The notes beneath the pieces are model-generated. The model was not told the DNA's origin, did not search any database, and worked only from the letters and a program-made list of their open reading frames with translations. From an uncultured Prevotellaceae bacterium (GTDB lineage: Bacteria > Bacteroidota > Bacteroidia > Bacteroidales > Muribaculaceae), in assembly GCA_946409635.1 (NCBI GenBank), contig CAMJXD010000001.1:124001-188000 (forward strand): 64,000 nucleotides of DNA, given 5' to 3'. Below, one piece after another: positions 53,591 to 62,049 of this stretch. The position numbers and the translations under genes were made by a program. Positions within the stretch are counted from its first letter, which is position 1. Every line of letters begins with the position of its first letter.

Positions 53591-56068
53591 TTATTTGAAG
53601 AGGTAAGTCGTCACGCTCTGGTGGCCCAGGTAGAAGGCCTTGGCCTTGATCACCTGAGGCTGATTCTTGATGGTGACGGGACCTGTCCAGCGTGGTGAGT
53701 CAAGCGTCGGCTCGCTGCCGTCGAGGGTATAGGTCACCAGTTCGTCGGGGTACTGCGTATTGATCATCAGCTTGCCATCCTCGAGCTTGATGCCCGGAGG
53801 ACCCACGCGGAAGTTGTAGCCCTTACCGTGCAGCAGGGGCAACTCGCGGGTTCCGATCTTGAGGTTAAACTGGTGACGGGCATCGAAATAGGGACCGAGT
53901 TCCATCAAGTCCTTGCTCCACTCAGGGATAGCATTCCATGCACGCTCACTCACGCCCATCATCTTGGGCAACAGCAGGTACTGCACCTCGTCAAACGAGC
54001 GCAGCGTCTCGCCCCACAGCTGTGCCTGCACGCCGATGATGTTCTCGGGTTTCTCGAGCTTGGTTTTGTCTTTGCCTGCCGTGAGGATGTTGATGGGTCT
54101 GCCGTCAACAGTTGTGCGTGCGCTGGCATAGATGTTGGTCGGCAGTGCGCTCCAGGCGTCAAATTCATCGACCTTGCCGCCCCAGTGCAGGCCTTGCTCG
54201 TTCTGGTGCCAGCTGTAGGCCATGTCCATGTAGAAGTTGGTTACATTCGACAGGATGACGGGGTAACCGGCATTGGCCAGACGATAAGGCACGTCGGCCC
54301 GCGAGCCCACAGTGCTCCAGGCGTTCACGCCGGCCACACGCGGGGTCATCAGGGCATCATATTCGGGCGTATTGTCGAGGCCGATTTCCTGCCAGCCCTC
54401 GATGCGTATCTTGCGGGCCTCGAGCAGGGCGCTCACGCGCTTGAGGAAATAGGCATGAACATCATGCTGGGTCTTGAGGCCCTCGCGCTGCATGAGTGCC
54501 TGCACATCGGGGCACTTGTCCCACGCACCGCGGGCCACCTCATCACCTCCAAGATGGACGACCTCCAGTTTGAGGCCGGCCTCTTTATACATCAGCTGCA
54601 ACTCGCCCACCACGCGGTCGATGAAGCGGTACACGTCGTCGCTGGCCACGTTGAGCACATTGTCGTGATAGCTCTGGGCCGAGGTGTAGACGCTCTCGTC
54701 TTTCTCGTCCCACAGGCGGAACTGCTCGGCCGCAGGATTGCTGGCGGCACGGCTCTTCATGGCCACGATGGCGGCACGGGCATGTCCGGGTGTTTCAATC
54801 TCGGGAATGATGCGGATACCCTTGCGCCAGGCATAGCGCAACAGGTCGATAAACTCGGCACGGGTGAGATAGCCGTTGGCACACTGAGTCAGGTCGTCAG
54901 GGTTGCCGTTGCCGTCAAAGATCTGGGCCAGATAGTCCTTCTCGTCGAGCGTGGCACCGCGGCGCGAGGCCACCTGGGTCAGCTCGGGGAATCCGGGAAT
55001 CTCCAGACGCCAGCCCTCGTCGTCGGTGAAGTGGAACTGCAGGGTGTTGATCTTGTAGTAGGCCAGCAGGTCTACCAGGCGCTTGAGTTCGGCGGCATTT
55101 GCCACGTTATTGCGGGCAATGTCGAGCATCAGGCCACGGTAACCAAAGTCGGGCCAGTCGATGACGAAGCAGTTCTGCAGCTTGTGTCCCTTGCTGTGGT
55201 CTAGCGCCGAAATCAGCGTCTTCACGCCGTTCATCAGGGCAGCCTGGGTGACGCCCACAATCGTGATCTTGCCATTGTGAACACGCAGGGTGTAGTACTC
55301 GCGGTTGGTGCTCAGTTTCTTGTCAAGCAGCAGCTTGATGACGGTACCCTGGCCGCTGGTGGCATAGATGCCACGCTTCTGCAGCTCACTGGTCAGCAGT
55401 CCCTTGGCACGACGGTAGCCACCCCACTGGAACAGCTTGCCCGTCTTGATGGTCACCAGGTTGCCCACCTGGGTGAAGCCGTCCTCGATGTCCACCTGCT
55501 TGGGGGCAGGAAAGATGTCATAGTCATTGCCCGTGTAGCCGTCGCCGAAGCCGTTGATCAGCTCGTTGTAGCCATACATGTAGTTGCCGTCGGGATAAGC
55601 CTTGTGGTCACGCCACTGTCCGGGCTTGTCGAGCGGCGAACGATTGATTTCCACGGCCAGCGGGTGGGCCATGTCACCATGCAGCACCACGTGGCCGCCG
55701 GCAGGCATGTAGCACTTGTTGACCATTGTGCCGCCCATCACCACGTCGAGCACCAGCGAGTCGCCGGCTGCCAGAGCCTTGTAATTGGCATTAGGCTTGA
55801 TGCGGTAGTAGGTCGTCGACACTTCCTCGATGTCCACGGGGCATCCGGCAGGCAGCTTCACGCTACGCGAAAACTGGTTGAAGAAGAACTGCCAGTCGGC
55901 ATCCAGCGGCTGGCCAGAAGTGTTCTTGATGACAAACTGCGAGCTGTAATTGTTGGCCGCACTGTTGTTCGTTCCCATGTGCCAGTCCACGGCAATAGGC
56001 GACTGGGCGCTCATCACGATGGCCGTCAAGGCACAGGAAATGAGAGTGAATAACTTGTTCTGTTTCAT
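53591..56068 (-). CDS. Secreted GH20 beta-N-acetylhexosaminidase
   Basis: An 825-residue exozyme releasing terminal GlcNAc or GalNAc from glycans. Signal peptide 1-21; an N-terminal carbohydrate-binding-like domain (about 24-180); a GH20b domain; the GH20 barrel (about 303-680) with YRGLMLDIARN, LQFHFTDDEGWRLEI and HLGGDEV, in which Asp509-Glu510 are the substrate-assisted catalytic pair. A chitobiase-type C-terminal beta domain follows (about 760-825), with YTLDGSEPTLDS. It has no dockerin. Its ATG overlaps the stop of the tyrosine phosphatase gene by 4 bp (56065-56068), so the two are translationally coupled. Confidence 0.93.
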   Translation of the reverse strand: MKQNKLFTLISCALTAIVMSAQSPIAVDWHMGTNNSAANNYSSQFVIKNTSGQPLDADWQFFFNQFSRSVKLPAGCPVDIEEVSTTYYRIKPNANYKALAAGDSLVLDVVMGGTMVNKCYMPAGGHVVLHGDMAHPLAVEINRSPLDKPGQWRDHKAYPDGNYMYGYNELINGFGDGYTGNDYDIFPAPKQVDIEDGFTQVGNLVTIKTGKLFQWGGYRRAKGLLTSELQKRGIYATSGQGTVIKLLLDKKLSTNREYYTLRVHNGKITIVGVTQAALMNGVKTLISALDHSKGHKLQNCFVIDWPDFGYRGLMLDIARNNVANAAELKRLVDLLAYYKINTLQFHFTDDEGWRLEIPGFPELTQVASRRGATLDEKDYLAQIFDGNGNPDDLTQCANGYLTRAEFIDLLRYAWRKGIRIIPEIETPGHARAAIVAMKSRAASNPAAEQFRLWDEKDESVYTSAQSYHDNVLNVASDDVYRFIDRVVGELQLMYKEAGLKLEVVHLGGDEVARGAWDKCPDVQALMQREGLKTQHDVHAYFLKRVSALLEARKIRIEGWQEIGLDNTPEYDALMTPRVAGVNAWSTVGSRADVPYRLANAGYPVILSNVTNFYMDMAYSWHQNEQGLHWGGKVDEFDAWSALPTNIYASARTTVDGRPINILTAGKDKTKLEKPENIIGVQAQLWGETLRSFDEVQYLLLPKMMGVSERAWNAIPEWSKDLMELGPYFDARHQFNLKIGTRELPLLHGKGYNFRVGPPGIKLEDGKLMINTQYPDELVTYTLDGSEPTLDSPRWTGPVTIKNQPQVIKAKAFYLGHQSVTTYLFK

Positions 56069-56565
56069 CTTGATGATATATTGTTTTGTTCTATTATCTG
56101 GTTAAGCAGGTTGTCACAGGCATCCTCGAGCAAGTCGAGCACGAGCTCAAAGCCCTCACTGCCCTCATAGTAGGGGTCGGGCACGTGATCGTAGTGCGGG
56201 AACTGACGGATGTAGTCTCCCATCATCACTACCTTGCGCTCCTGCTCGATGGTTGCCGCCAGATCACGCAACTCATCTACGTTGCTGGCATCCATGCCCA
56301 CAATGAGGTCAAACTCCTCAAAATCACCCGCCTGCACCTTGCGGGCACGGTGGGTCAACTCGTAGCCGCGAGGGCGGGCATGCACGCGCATGCGCTTGTC
56401 GGGCAAGTCGCCTACGTGCCAGCCGCCCATGCCGGCCGAGTCAATGTAGAACCTGCCACTCAAGCCGCGCTCGTCCACCATGCGCTGCATCACGGCCTGG
56501 GCTGCCGGAGAGCGGCAGATATTGCCTAGACACACAAATAGTATGTTGTATTTTTGTGATTCCAT
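56065..56565 (-). CDS. Low-molecular-weight protein-tyrosine phosphatase
   Basis: A 166-residue cytoplasmic phosphatase. The P-loop CX5R signature is CLGNICRS with the nucleophile Cys12 and Arg18, and the general-acid aspartate is in the C-terminal DPYYEG loop. Length is typical. Bacterial members often reverse tyrosine phosphorylation of capsule kinases (Wzb type), but here no tyrosine kinase is near; instead the gene is coupled by a 4-bp overlap to a secreted hexosaminidase. No clear promoter consensus was found in the 266-bp spacer upstream. Confidence 0.93.
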   Translation of the reverse strand: MESQKYNILFVCLGNICRSPAAQAVMQRMVDERGLSGRFYIDSAGMGGWHVGDLPDKRMRVHARPRGYELTHRARKVQAGDFEEFDLIVGMDASNVDELRDLAATIEQERKVVMMGDYIRQFPHYDHVPDPYYEGSEGFELVLDLLEDACDNLLNQIIEQNNISSR

Positions 56566-56759
56566 CGTTTTGAAGGTGCAATATTACAAAAAATCAGCGA
56601 AATGTGATGCTTGTGGCTGAGGTTTTTCATCATTTATGTGTAACTATGCCTTGGGTGAAGAATGGTGCCTTAGTTCAAAGAAATGCCACATGTTGCCCCT
56701 ATCATCTGGACAGGGATGGCGCAAATAAAGAAATCTTTTTGCCCTCGGCTGCCGCAAAA

Positions 56760-56791
56760 TTTGGCATTTTGGCAGACTTGCATTATCTTTG
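56760..56791 (+). promoter_or_regulatory. Promoter of the M15-like lipoprotein gene
   Basis: TTTG (56760-56763), 20-nt spacer, TATCTTTG (56784-56791): full consensus, 40 nt before the ATG. It probably drives the 56832-59492 gene run. Confidence 0.75.
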
Positions 56792-56831
56792 CTAGCTGAA
56801 AACAAGAAACTACCACAGTATATTATTATAG

Positions 56832-57590
56832 ATGAACCGATACATCTTGCACCTGTTGCCGCTGTTGTTGCTCATGGGGCTCGCCCTGGCAAGCGCCACG
56901 TCATGCGGACACGGCAACAAGGGGCCGCAGCAGGACACCACCGCTTGGGATTATAAGGCACCGCCAGCTATGCCCGTCAATCGCGCCATCACAGGCGACA
57001 GCATGGGCCTCATCGACGATGCCGATGTCCACCGCCTGCCCACCTATATCGAACCCCGACCCCTCAAGCAAATCTTCAACGACAGCAATGCCCTGCAACT
57101 TGTCGCCGCCGAGGCCAACGGCTTCCGTCCCGTGACAAGTCTGCACGAAGCCTACAATATCGACAAACCGCTGATCAGGATTTTTTCCTGCGATGCCTAC
57201 ATGCTCGACGACCTCCACGCGTCGGTGCCTTACCTCGTTCCCAAGGCTGCTCAGCTGCTCAAGGAAATAGGCTATGCCTTCCAGGACTCCATCAAGTCAA
57301 GGGGCGGTAAGGCCTATCGCATCAAGGTCACCAGCGTGACTCGCACGGTCTATAGCGTGGGCAAGCTCATGAAACGCAACCGGGCTGCCACCGAGAATTC
57401 ATGCCACCGCTACGGCACGACGTTTGACATCAGCTGGGTAAAGTTTGACTGCCTGGACCCGTCGATGGTCGTCTCGCTTGAAGACCTGAAAAATATTCTG
57501 GCCGAAGTCGTGCAGGACTTCCGCCGGCAAGGCCGTTGCTACGCCATCTTTGAGCGCAAGTCGGGCTGCCTGCACATCACTGTGAGATAA
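56832..57590 (+). CDS. Lipoprotein resembling M15-type peptidases (DUF5715-like)
   Basis: A 252-residue protein with a signal peptide and a possible lipobox (SATSC, Cys25, followed by Gly). The C-terminal half has ENSCHRYGTTFDISW (His192, Asp199) and SGCLHITV (His248), matching in order and spacing the three zinc ligands of M15 D-Ala-D-Ala peptidases (HxxGxAxD ... H). A basic VTSVTRT stretch before it resembles the substrate-side arginine region of that fold. I infer a metal-dependent cell-wall amidase or carboxypeptidase, or a sterile relative. It is first in a run with a HAD phosphatase (34 bp later) and aroB. Confidence 0.75.
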   Translation: MNRYILHLLPLLLLMGLALASATSCGHGNKGPQQDTTAWDYKAPPAMPVNRAITGDSMGLIDDADVHRLPTYIEPRPLKQIFNDSNALQLVAAEANGFRPVTSLHEAYNIDKPLIRIFSCDAYMLDDLHASVPYLVPKAAQLLKEIGYAFQDSIKSRGGKAYRIKVTSVTRTVYSVGKLMKRNRAATENSCHRYGTTFDISWVKFDCLDPSMVVSLEDLKNILAEVVQDFRRQGRCYAIFERKSGCLHITVR

Positions 57591-57624
57591 TAACAATGTT
57601 CATTATACTAAACACCTATCTACA

Positions 57625-58365
57625 ATGACCTTACAACAGACCATAGCCCAGTACCTGGAGTATACGGGACACAAGGGCTTTGACATCCACGCCGCTCTCA
57701 TCGACTGTGACGGCGTCCTCTATGACTCCATGAAGCTTCACACCCAGGCATGGGTGAAACTCATGAAGAAGAACGGCATCAAGTGCACCCGCGACGAGTT
57801 CTATGAACTTGAGGGCATGACCGGCAGCGAGATTATCAAGATGAAGTTCAAGACCGGAGCCGGCAAGAACATCACCGACGACGAGGCCCATGCACTGTAC
57901 GGCGTCAAGAATCGCTACTTCCGTGAGCTGGGCGAAGCGCCCGTGATGCCTGGTGCCAAGCGCGTCCTTGAGGTTCTCAAGGAAGCCGACGTGGACCGCG
58001 TGCTGGTGACCGGCTCACAGCAGGACACCATCCTTGAGAGGATTGAGAAGGACTTTCCCGGCCTGTTCGGCGATGTAAAAGTGACCGGACACGATGTGCG
58101 CAAGGGCAAGCCTAACCCTGAACCCTACCTCAAGGCCATGGCCAAGGCCGAGAGAAAGTCCAACCAGTGCATCGTCATCGAGAATGCACCCCTGGGAGTA
58201 CAGGCAGCCCATGCGGCCGGTTGCTTCACCATCGGCGTGACTACGGGCCCGATTCCCGAAAAGGACCTGCTCAAGGCAGGAGCCGACCTCGTCTACAAGA
58301 ACATGGACGAGCTGGCAGCCGCGCTGCCCTCACTGCTGGTAGCTCTGACCGTTATCAAGGCCTGA
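57625..58365 (+). CDS. HAD-superfamily phosphatase, beta-phosphoglucomutase-like
   Basis: A 246-residue haloacid-dehalogenase-type hydrolase of subfamily IA. Motif I is LIDCDGVLYDS with nucleophile Asp27 and Asp29, followed by a helical cap domain (about 37-105). Motif II is VLVTGSQQ, motif III GKPNPEPYLKAM, and motif IV CIVIENAPLGVQAAHAAG. Such enzymes dephosphorylate or isomerise sugar phosphates; the substrate cannot be told. The first 20 residues precede the fold and are slightly long. Likely cotranscribed with the upstream lipoprotein gene. Confidence 0.9.
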   Translation: MTLQQTIAQYLEYTGHKGFDIHAALIDCDGVLYDSMKLHTQAWVKLMKKNGIKCTRDEFYELEGMTGSEIIKMKFKTGAGKNITDDEAHALYGVKNRYFRELGEAPVMPGAKRVLEVLKEADVDRVLVTGSQQDTILERIEKDFPGLFGDVKVTGHDVRKGKPNPEPYLKAMAKAERKSNQCIVIENAPLGVQAAHAAGCFTIGVTTGPIPEKDLLKAGADLVYKNMDELAAALPSLLVALTVIKA

Positions 58366-58383
58366 GCACACCCACCTGGGCAT

Positions 58384-58433
58384 CACGCTAGGGCGCAAAG
58401 CACCACAAATCTAAAGCTTAGCGCCTTAGCGTG
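58384..58433. repeat. Short inverted repeat of the CTTAGCG-type dispersed element
   Basis: Bases 58384-58396 and the reverse complement of 58421-58433 match at 12 of 13 positions. The motif is shared with 40956-40980 and 41097-41121. Placed between the HAD gene and aroB, it could attenuate transcription into aroB. Confidence 0.55.
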
Positions 58434-58457
58434 TGATTGAAGCAATTAAACAGATCC

Positions 58458-59492
58458 ATGGGACAGAACCTCATTTTCACCAACCACGTCCAGGAGGCCA
58501 TCAACAGGCTAGCCGGCAGCGATGGCCATAACTTGACCGTGTGGATTGCCGATGTCAACACCGCTCGCTATGCCCCTGCCGAGGCACACGTCATCACCAT
58601 TCCCGACGGAGACGAGAACAAGACCTTGTCGACAGCCTGCCACCTGTGGGATGAGATGGAGCGCATGGGAGTGACCCGTCACTCGCTCATCATCAACCTG
58701 GGCGGCGGCATGGTGACCGACCTGGGCGGCTGGGCCGCTGCGACGTTCAAGCGCGGCGTGAGGTTTATCAACGTGCCCACCACCCTGCTTGGCGCCGTCG
58801 ACGCTGCCGTGGGCGGCAAGACGGGATTCAATTACAATGGACTGAAAAACGAAATCGGAGCCTTTGCTCCCGCCAGCGATGTAATCATCTCGACGCGCTA
58901 CTTCGACACGTTGCCCGTCCAGGAGATGAAATCGGGCTTCGCCGAGGTCATTAAGCATGCCATGCTCAGCGACCGTGAGGAGCTGCTACGCCTGCTTGAT
59001 CACGATTTCAACGCACCCATCGACCATGACGACCTGCTGGAAAGGCTTCAACACTCAGTGCAGGTCAAAGCTGATATTGTCGCCCGTGACCCCAACGAGC
59101 AAGGCGAGCGCAAAGCCCTCAATTTGGGGCACACCGTCGGTCATGCCTTTGAGAGCCTGGCGATTCATCGAGGCCACCCCGTTCCGCACGGCTATGCTGT
59201 AGCTTGGGGACTCGTCACCGAGGCTGTTCTCTCACACATGCTCCTGAAGTTCCCCAGCGAGGACGTGCACCGCCTGGGCAACTTCGTCCGTGACAACTAC
59301 CGCTACTTCCCCTTCACCTGCGACGACTACGACGACTTGCTAGCCCTGATGCGCCACGACAAGAAGAGCCGTGACGGCGAAATCACCTGCACCCTGCTCG
59401 CAGCCATCGCCGACTACCGCATCGACCAGACCGTCCTCCCCGACAACGTCACCGCCGCCCTCGACATCCTGCGCGACCACCTCGGCATGTAG
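58458..59492 (+). CDS. aroB: 3-dehydroquinate synthase
   Basis: AroB converts DAHP to 3-dehydroquinate, the second shikimate step. The 344-residue product starts at ATG 58458; an in-frame TTG at 58437 adds seven residues without family support. Motifs: IPDGDENKTLSTACHLWDEM, INLGGGMVTDLGGWAAATFK (NAD-binding glycine-rich loop), TTLLGAVDAAVGGKTGFNY, AEVIKHAM and NLGHTVGHAFE, with the zinc-ligand histidines in the last and in RGHPVPHGYAV. Length is normal. The gene converges on an EamA permease gene with a long hairpin between. Confidence 0.96.
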   Translation: MGQNLIFTNHVQEAINRLAGSDGHNLTVWIADVNTARYAPAEAHVITIPDGDENKTLSTACHLWDEMERMGVTRHSLIINLGGGMVTDLGGWAAATFKRGVRFINVPTTLLGAVDAAVGGKTGFNYNGLKNEIGAFAPASDVIISTRYFDTLPVQEMKSGFAEVIKHAMLSDREELLRLLDHDFNAPIDHDDLLERLQHSVQVKADIVARDPNEQGERKALNLGHTVGHAFESLAIHRGHPVPHGYAVAWGLVTEAVLSHMLLKFPSEDVHRLGNFVRDNYRYFPFTCDDYDDLLALMRHDKKSRDGEITCTLLAAIADYRIDQTVLPDNVTAALDILRDHLGM

Positions 59493-59496
59493 CCAA

Positions 59497-59567
59497 TGGG
59501 ACACAGGGACGGTTCTTTTGTCCCATTTTGGCTCAAAATGGGACAAAAGAACCGTCCCTGTGTCCCA
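59497..59567. repeat. Perfect 34-bp inverted repeat, REP/RAYT-like, between convergent genes
   Basis: Bases 59497-59530 are the exact reverse complement of 59534-59567 with a 3-nt loop. The core GGGACGGTTCTTTTGTCCC resembles short palindromic elements that, in many bacteria, are moved by REP-associated tyrosine transposases. It starts 5 bp after the aroB stop and ends 3 bp before the EamA stop, so it could terminate transcription from both sides. Similarity to RAYT elements is from memory, not a search. Confidence 0.75.
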
Positions 59568-59569
59568 CA

Positions 59570-60499
59570 TCACTTCCAGTGCCAGAGGCGGGAGACTGCA
59601 TGGGTGATGGTGCGCAGGTGCAAGTCCTTGCCCAGCACGACCAGCATCACGGCCACGAGGATGAACAGGATGCCAACGACGAGGCGGGGTGTCAAAGTCT
59701 CACCGAAAACCACTACACCGATTGCTACCGCTGTCAGGGGCTCCAATGCGCCCAGGATGGCTGTGGGTGTCGCTCCCACATGGTTGACGGCAACCGTCAT
59801 AAACACCAGTGACAGAATCGTGGGTACCACACTCAACCAAATGCCAAACATCCATGCACGCGGTGATGGCAAGGTGTGGAGGTACAATTCGGGCGACGTG
59901 AAGGAGTACAGGATCAAAGCAATCTCACACACCAGCATGGCATAGAACGTGATCTTGAACGAGGACATCTTGATGTCGGACTGGTTGACCACGACGATGT
60001 AGACGGCATAGGCCAGCGACGAGAGCACACACAGAACGATGCCCACCACGCTGAGCGAGGCCCCGTTCCCTCCCTTGTAGAGCAGGCCGATGCCCACGAG
60101 CGCCAGCACGATGGCTACAACCGTCATCGCGGTGACGCGCTCCCTGAAGAACAAGGCCATGATTACAGCCACCATCACGGGATAGACAAACAGGATGGTC
60201 GAGGCGATGCCGGCATCCATGAAGTGGAAACTCTGGTAATAAGTGATGCTGGACGCGGCAAACAGGATGCCCAGCGACGCAAGCACCTTGAACTCGTGCC
60301 GCGTGATTCTGAAGCCGATGCCCTTGATGAGCATCACAACCGCCAGCAGAATGACAGCCAGGCCAAATCGGTAGGCCAGCACCGTGGCCGTATTCACCCC
60401 CTCGTCATATAACGGAAGGGCGCCAAACGGATTGGTGCCATAGCACACGGCCGACAGGATGGCACACAGGATACCGACGGATTTTGATTGTTTGTTCAT
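59570..60499 (-). CDS. EamA/DMT-superfamily permease
   Basis: A 309-residue inner-membrane protein with about ten hydrophobic segments in two homologous halves, the EamA pattern. The first half opens SVGILCAILSAVCYGTNPFG and the second has VGIVLCVLSSLAYAVYIVVV. The conserved block GATPTAILGALEPLTAVAIG precedes the last two helices. The substrate (amino acid, nucleotide sugar or other metabolite) cannot be read. It begins 32 bp after the GH53 gene, so the two are probably cotranscribed. Confidence 0.9.
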   Translation of the reverse strand: MNKQSKSVGILCAILSAVCYGTNPFGALPLYDEGVNTATVLAYRFGLAVILLAVVMLIKGIGFRITRHEFKVLASLGILFAASSITYYQSFHFMDAGIASTILFVYPVMVAVIMALFFRERVTAMTVVAIVLALVGIGLLYKGGNGASLSVVGIVLCVLSSLAYAVYIVVVNQSDIKMSSFKITFYAMLVCEIALILYSFTSPELYLHTLPSPRAWMFGIWLSVVPTILSLVFMTVAVNHVGATPTAILGALEPLTAVAIGVVVFGETLTPRLVVGILFILVAVMLVVLGKDLHLRTITHAVSRLWHWK

Positions 60500-60531
60500 A
60501 ATCGTGTGTGTTTTGTTGTTGCAATGACGGT

Positions 60532-61629
60532 TTAGCGGTTGAACTTGCTCATCTCGTACAGTGCTGGCAGGGCCTGACCGTTGGCACTGTTGAACAAGCC
60601 TCGGTTCAGTCCCCAGATGCTGCCTTCATGCCGGGTGCCGTAGCGGTTCTCCTCGGGGTACCACCAGAAGAGGCCCTTCACATTGTCGTGACGAATCAAC
60701 TCGGCAACGAGGTCAACCGTGAACCGGCGCTGGCCTTCGATAGTGCCAGGGGGGCAGTGGGTGAAATCCTCCTCGCCACGGTTCACGCCGTCGTGCAAGT
60801 AGTAATATGCAGCCTCGACAATCATCACGGGCTTGTCGGGGAAACGGGCGGCCAGCGAGTCAAGCGTCCTGCCCAGATTGGGAATCGTGCCATGCCACAT
60901 GGGATAGTAACTCAAGCCGATGATGTCATAGTCCAGTCCGGCCTGCTGCAGCCGGTCATAGTAATTGCGGGTCATGTCCCACTGGCCGGCCTTCTCGGTG
61001 TGGATGATGATGCCTGCCGACGGGCACACCTCGCGGCATGCCTTGCAGCCCGCCTTGAGCAATGCGGTGAACGTGTCCCAGTTGTCGGCACTCATGGGAT
61101 CGACGCGGCCCACAGGCCAGTCCATGCCGAAGGTGATCTCGTTGCCCACCTGGATCATGGCAGGGTCGGCTCCCGCCGCCTTCATGGCCAACAGGCAATG
61201 CCGCGTGTAACGATAAATGCTGTCGGCAAGGGCTTTACCGTTCAGCCCTGCCCATCGCTTGGGAGTAAACTGCTTGGCTGGATCGGCCCACGTGTCGCTG
61301 TAGTGAAAATCAAGCATCACGTCAAAGCCTCTGGCCTTGATCGTCTTGCACAGGTCAATCACATAGTCCAGATCCTGACACACTCCCTCGTCGTGATGGC
61401 GACCGGGTGCATTCTGCGGATCAACAAACAGGCGCACGCGCATCATGTTCCACCCCTGCTGCCTGAACAAGTCGTAAGGGTCAACAGTCATGCCGCACGA
61501 GTCCTTATAAATCACGCCATTGCGGGCATTGGACGTCATCATCGAGATGTCACCGCCCAGCCATAGTTGCGCTGTAGCTGCCAGCGCCACTACTGCAACC
61601 GTCAACATTATCACTAATCGTTTCAACAT
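60532..61629 (-). CDS. Secreted GH53 endo-beta-1,4-galactanase
   Basis: A 365-residue enzyme cleaving beta-1,4-galactan side chains of pectin (arabinogalactan I). Signal peptide 1-20; then one TIM barrel with GGDISMMTSN, MMRVRLFVDP, DVMLDFHYSDTWADP, QVGNEITFG (acid/base Glu164) and MIVEAAYYY (nucleophile Glu272). Family members usually have ETAY at the nucleophile; here it is VEAAY, which keeps the glutamate. It has no dockerin and no adjacent SusC/SusD, so it is not part of a full galactan locus here. It follows the tRNA-Pro gene. Confidence 0.93.
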   Translation of the reverse strand: MLKRLVIMLTVAVVALAATAQLWLGGDISMMTSNARNGVIYKDSCGMTVDPYDLFRQQGWNMMRVRLFVDPQNAPGRHHDEGVCQDLDYVIDLCKTIKARGFDVMLDFHYSDTWADPAKQFTPKRWAGLNGKALADSIYRYTRHCLLAMKAAGADPAMIQVGNEITFGMDWPVGRVDPMSADNWDTFTALLKAGCKACREVCPSAGIIIHTEKAGQWDMTRNYYDRLQQAGLDYDIIGLSYYPMWHGTIPNLGRTLDSLAARFPDKPVMIVEAAYYYLHDGVNRGEEDFTHCPPGTIEGQRRFTVDLVAELIRHDNVKGLFWWYPEENRYGTRHEGSIWGLNRGLFNSANGQALPALYEMSKFNR

Positions 61630-61668
61630 ACAAGAACTTGAATGATTAAATTATCATAACCTAAAAAT

Positions 61669-61704
61669 CAAAAAGTGCCGATGGTCAATTGATCATCAGC
61701 ACTT
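61669..61704 (-). terminator. Terminator after tRNA-Pro
   Basis: A 16-bp stem (61689-61704 with 61673-61688) with one G-U pair and one mismatch, followed on the minus strand by a T run (complement of the A tract at 61670-61674). It is 10 bp beyond the tRNA 3' end. Confidence 0.75.
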
Positions 61705-61713
61705 CTTTGCGAT

Positions 61714-61790
61714 GTCGGGGTGACTAGATTCGAACTAGCGACCCCACGCCCCCCAGACGCGTACTCTAACCGGACTGAGCTACACCCCGA
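61714..61790 (-). tRNA. tRNA-Pro (anticodon GGG)
   Basis: The minus strand folds as a 77-nt cloverleaf. Acceptor arms TCGGGGT (61784-61790) and ACCCCGA (61715-61721) pair fully. The D arm is TAGCTCAGTCCGGTTAGAG. The anticodon loop is CTGGGGG, giving GGG at 34-36, which reads CCC and CCU. The T loop is GTTCGAATC. CCA is not encoded. Confidence 0.95.
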
Positions 61791-61828
61791 TCGCACTTAC
61801 CGAAACGGGATTGTTTCGTAAAGCGGTG

Positions 61829-61860
61829 CAAAGGTAATACCGATTTAGATACTGACCAAA
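61829..61860 (-). promoter_or_regulatory. Promoter of tRNA-Pro
   Basis: Minus-strand TTTG (61857-61860), 20-nt spacer, TACCTTTG (61829-61836): full consensus, 39 nt before the tRNA 5' end. A small GAAAC hairpin (CGAAAC/GTTTCG) lies in the leader. Confidence 0.75.
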
Positions 61861-61980
61861 TTTTTTGGCGACTTTTTTTAATATTTTTTCAAACCAAAAG
61901 CATCTACCGACTGAAATTCAGCAGTTTACGAAAAAGCAAAGAGCAGCTATCAGGAAATGGTTTCAAGACCGGGGAGCATC

Positions 61981-62025
61981 AAAAAGCGAGCAAGGCCGCT
62001 TGTCAAATCGGACAAGTGACCTTGC
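61981..62025 (-). terminator. Terminator of the aldolase gene
   Basis: Minus-strand 15-bp stem (62011-62025 with 61990-62004, one G-U pair and one mismatch, 6-nt loop), followed a few bases later by TTTTT. It is 25 bp after the stop at 62050. Confidence 0.75.
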
Positions 62026-62049
62026 AGGATTCAGTTAACTGTTTGTCGA

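Noticed and set aside
53217-53606. A 129-codon plus-strand frame
   Set aside because: It starts antisense to a signal peptide and ends over a terminator and the GH20 3' end; no family likeness.
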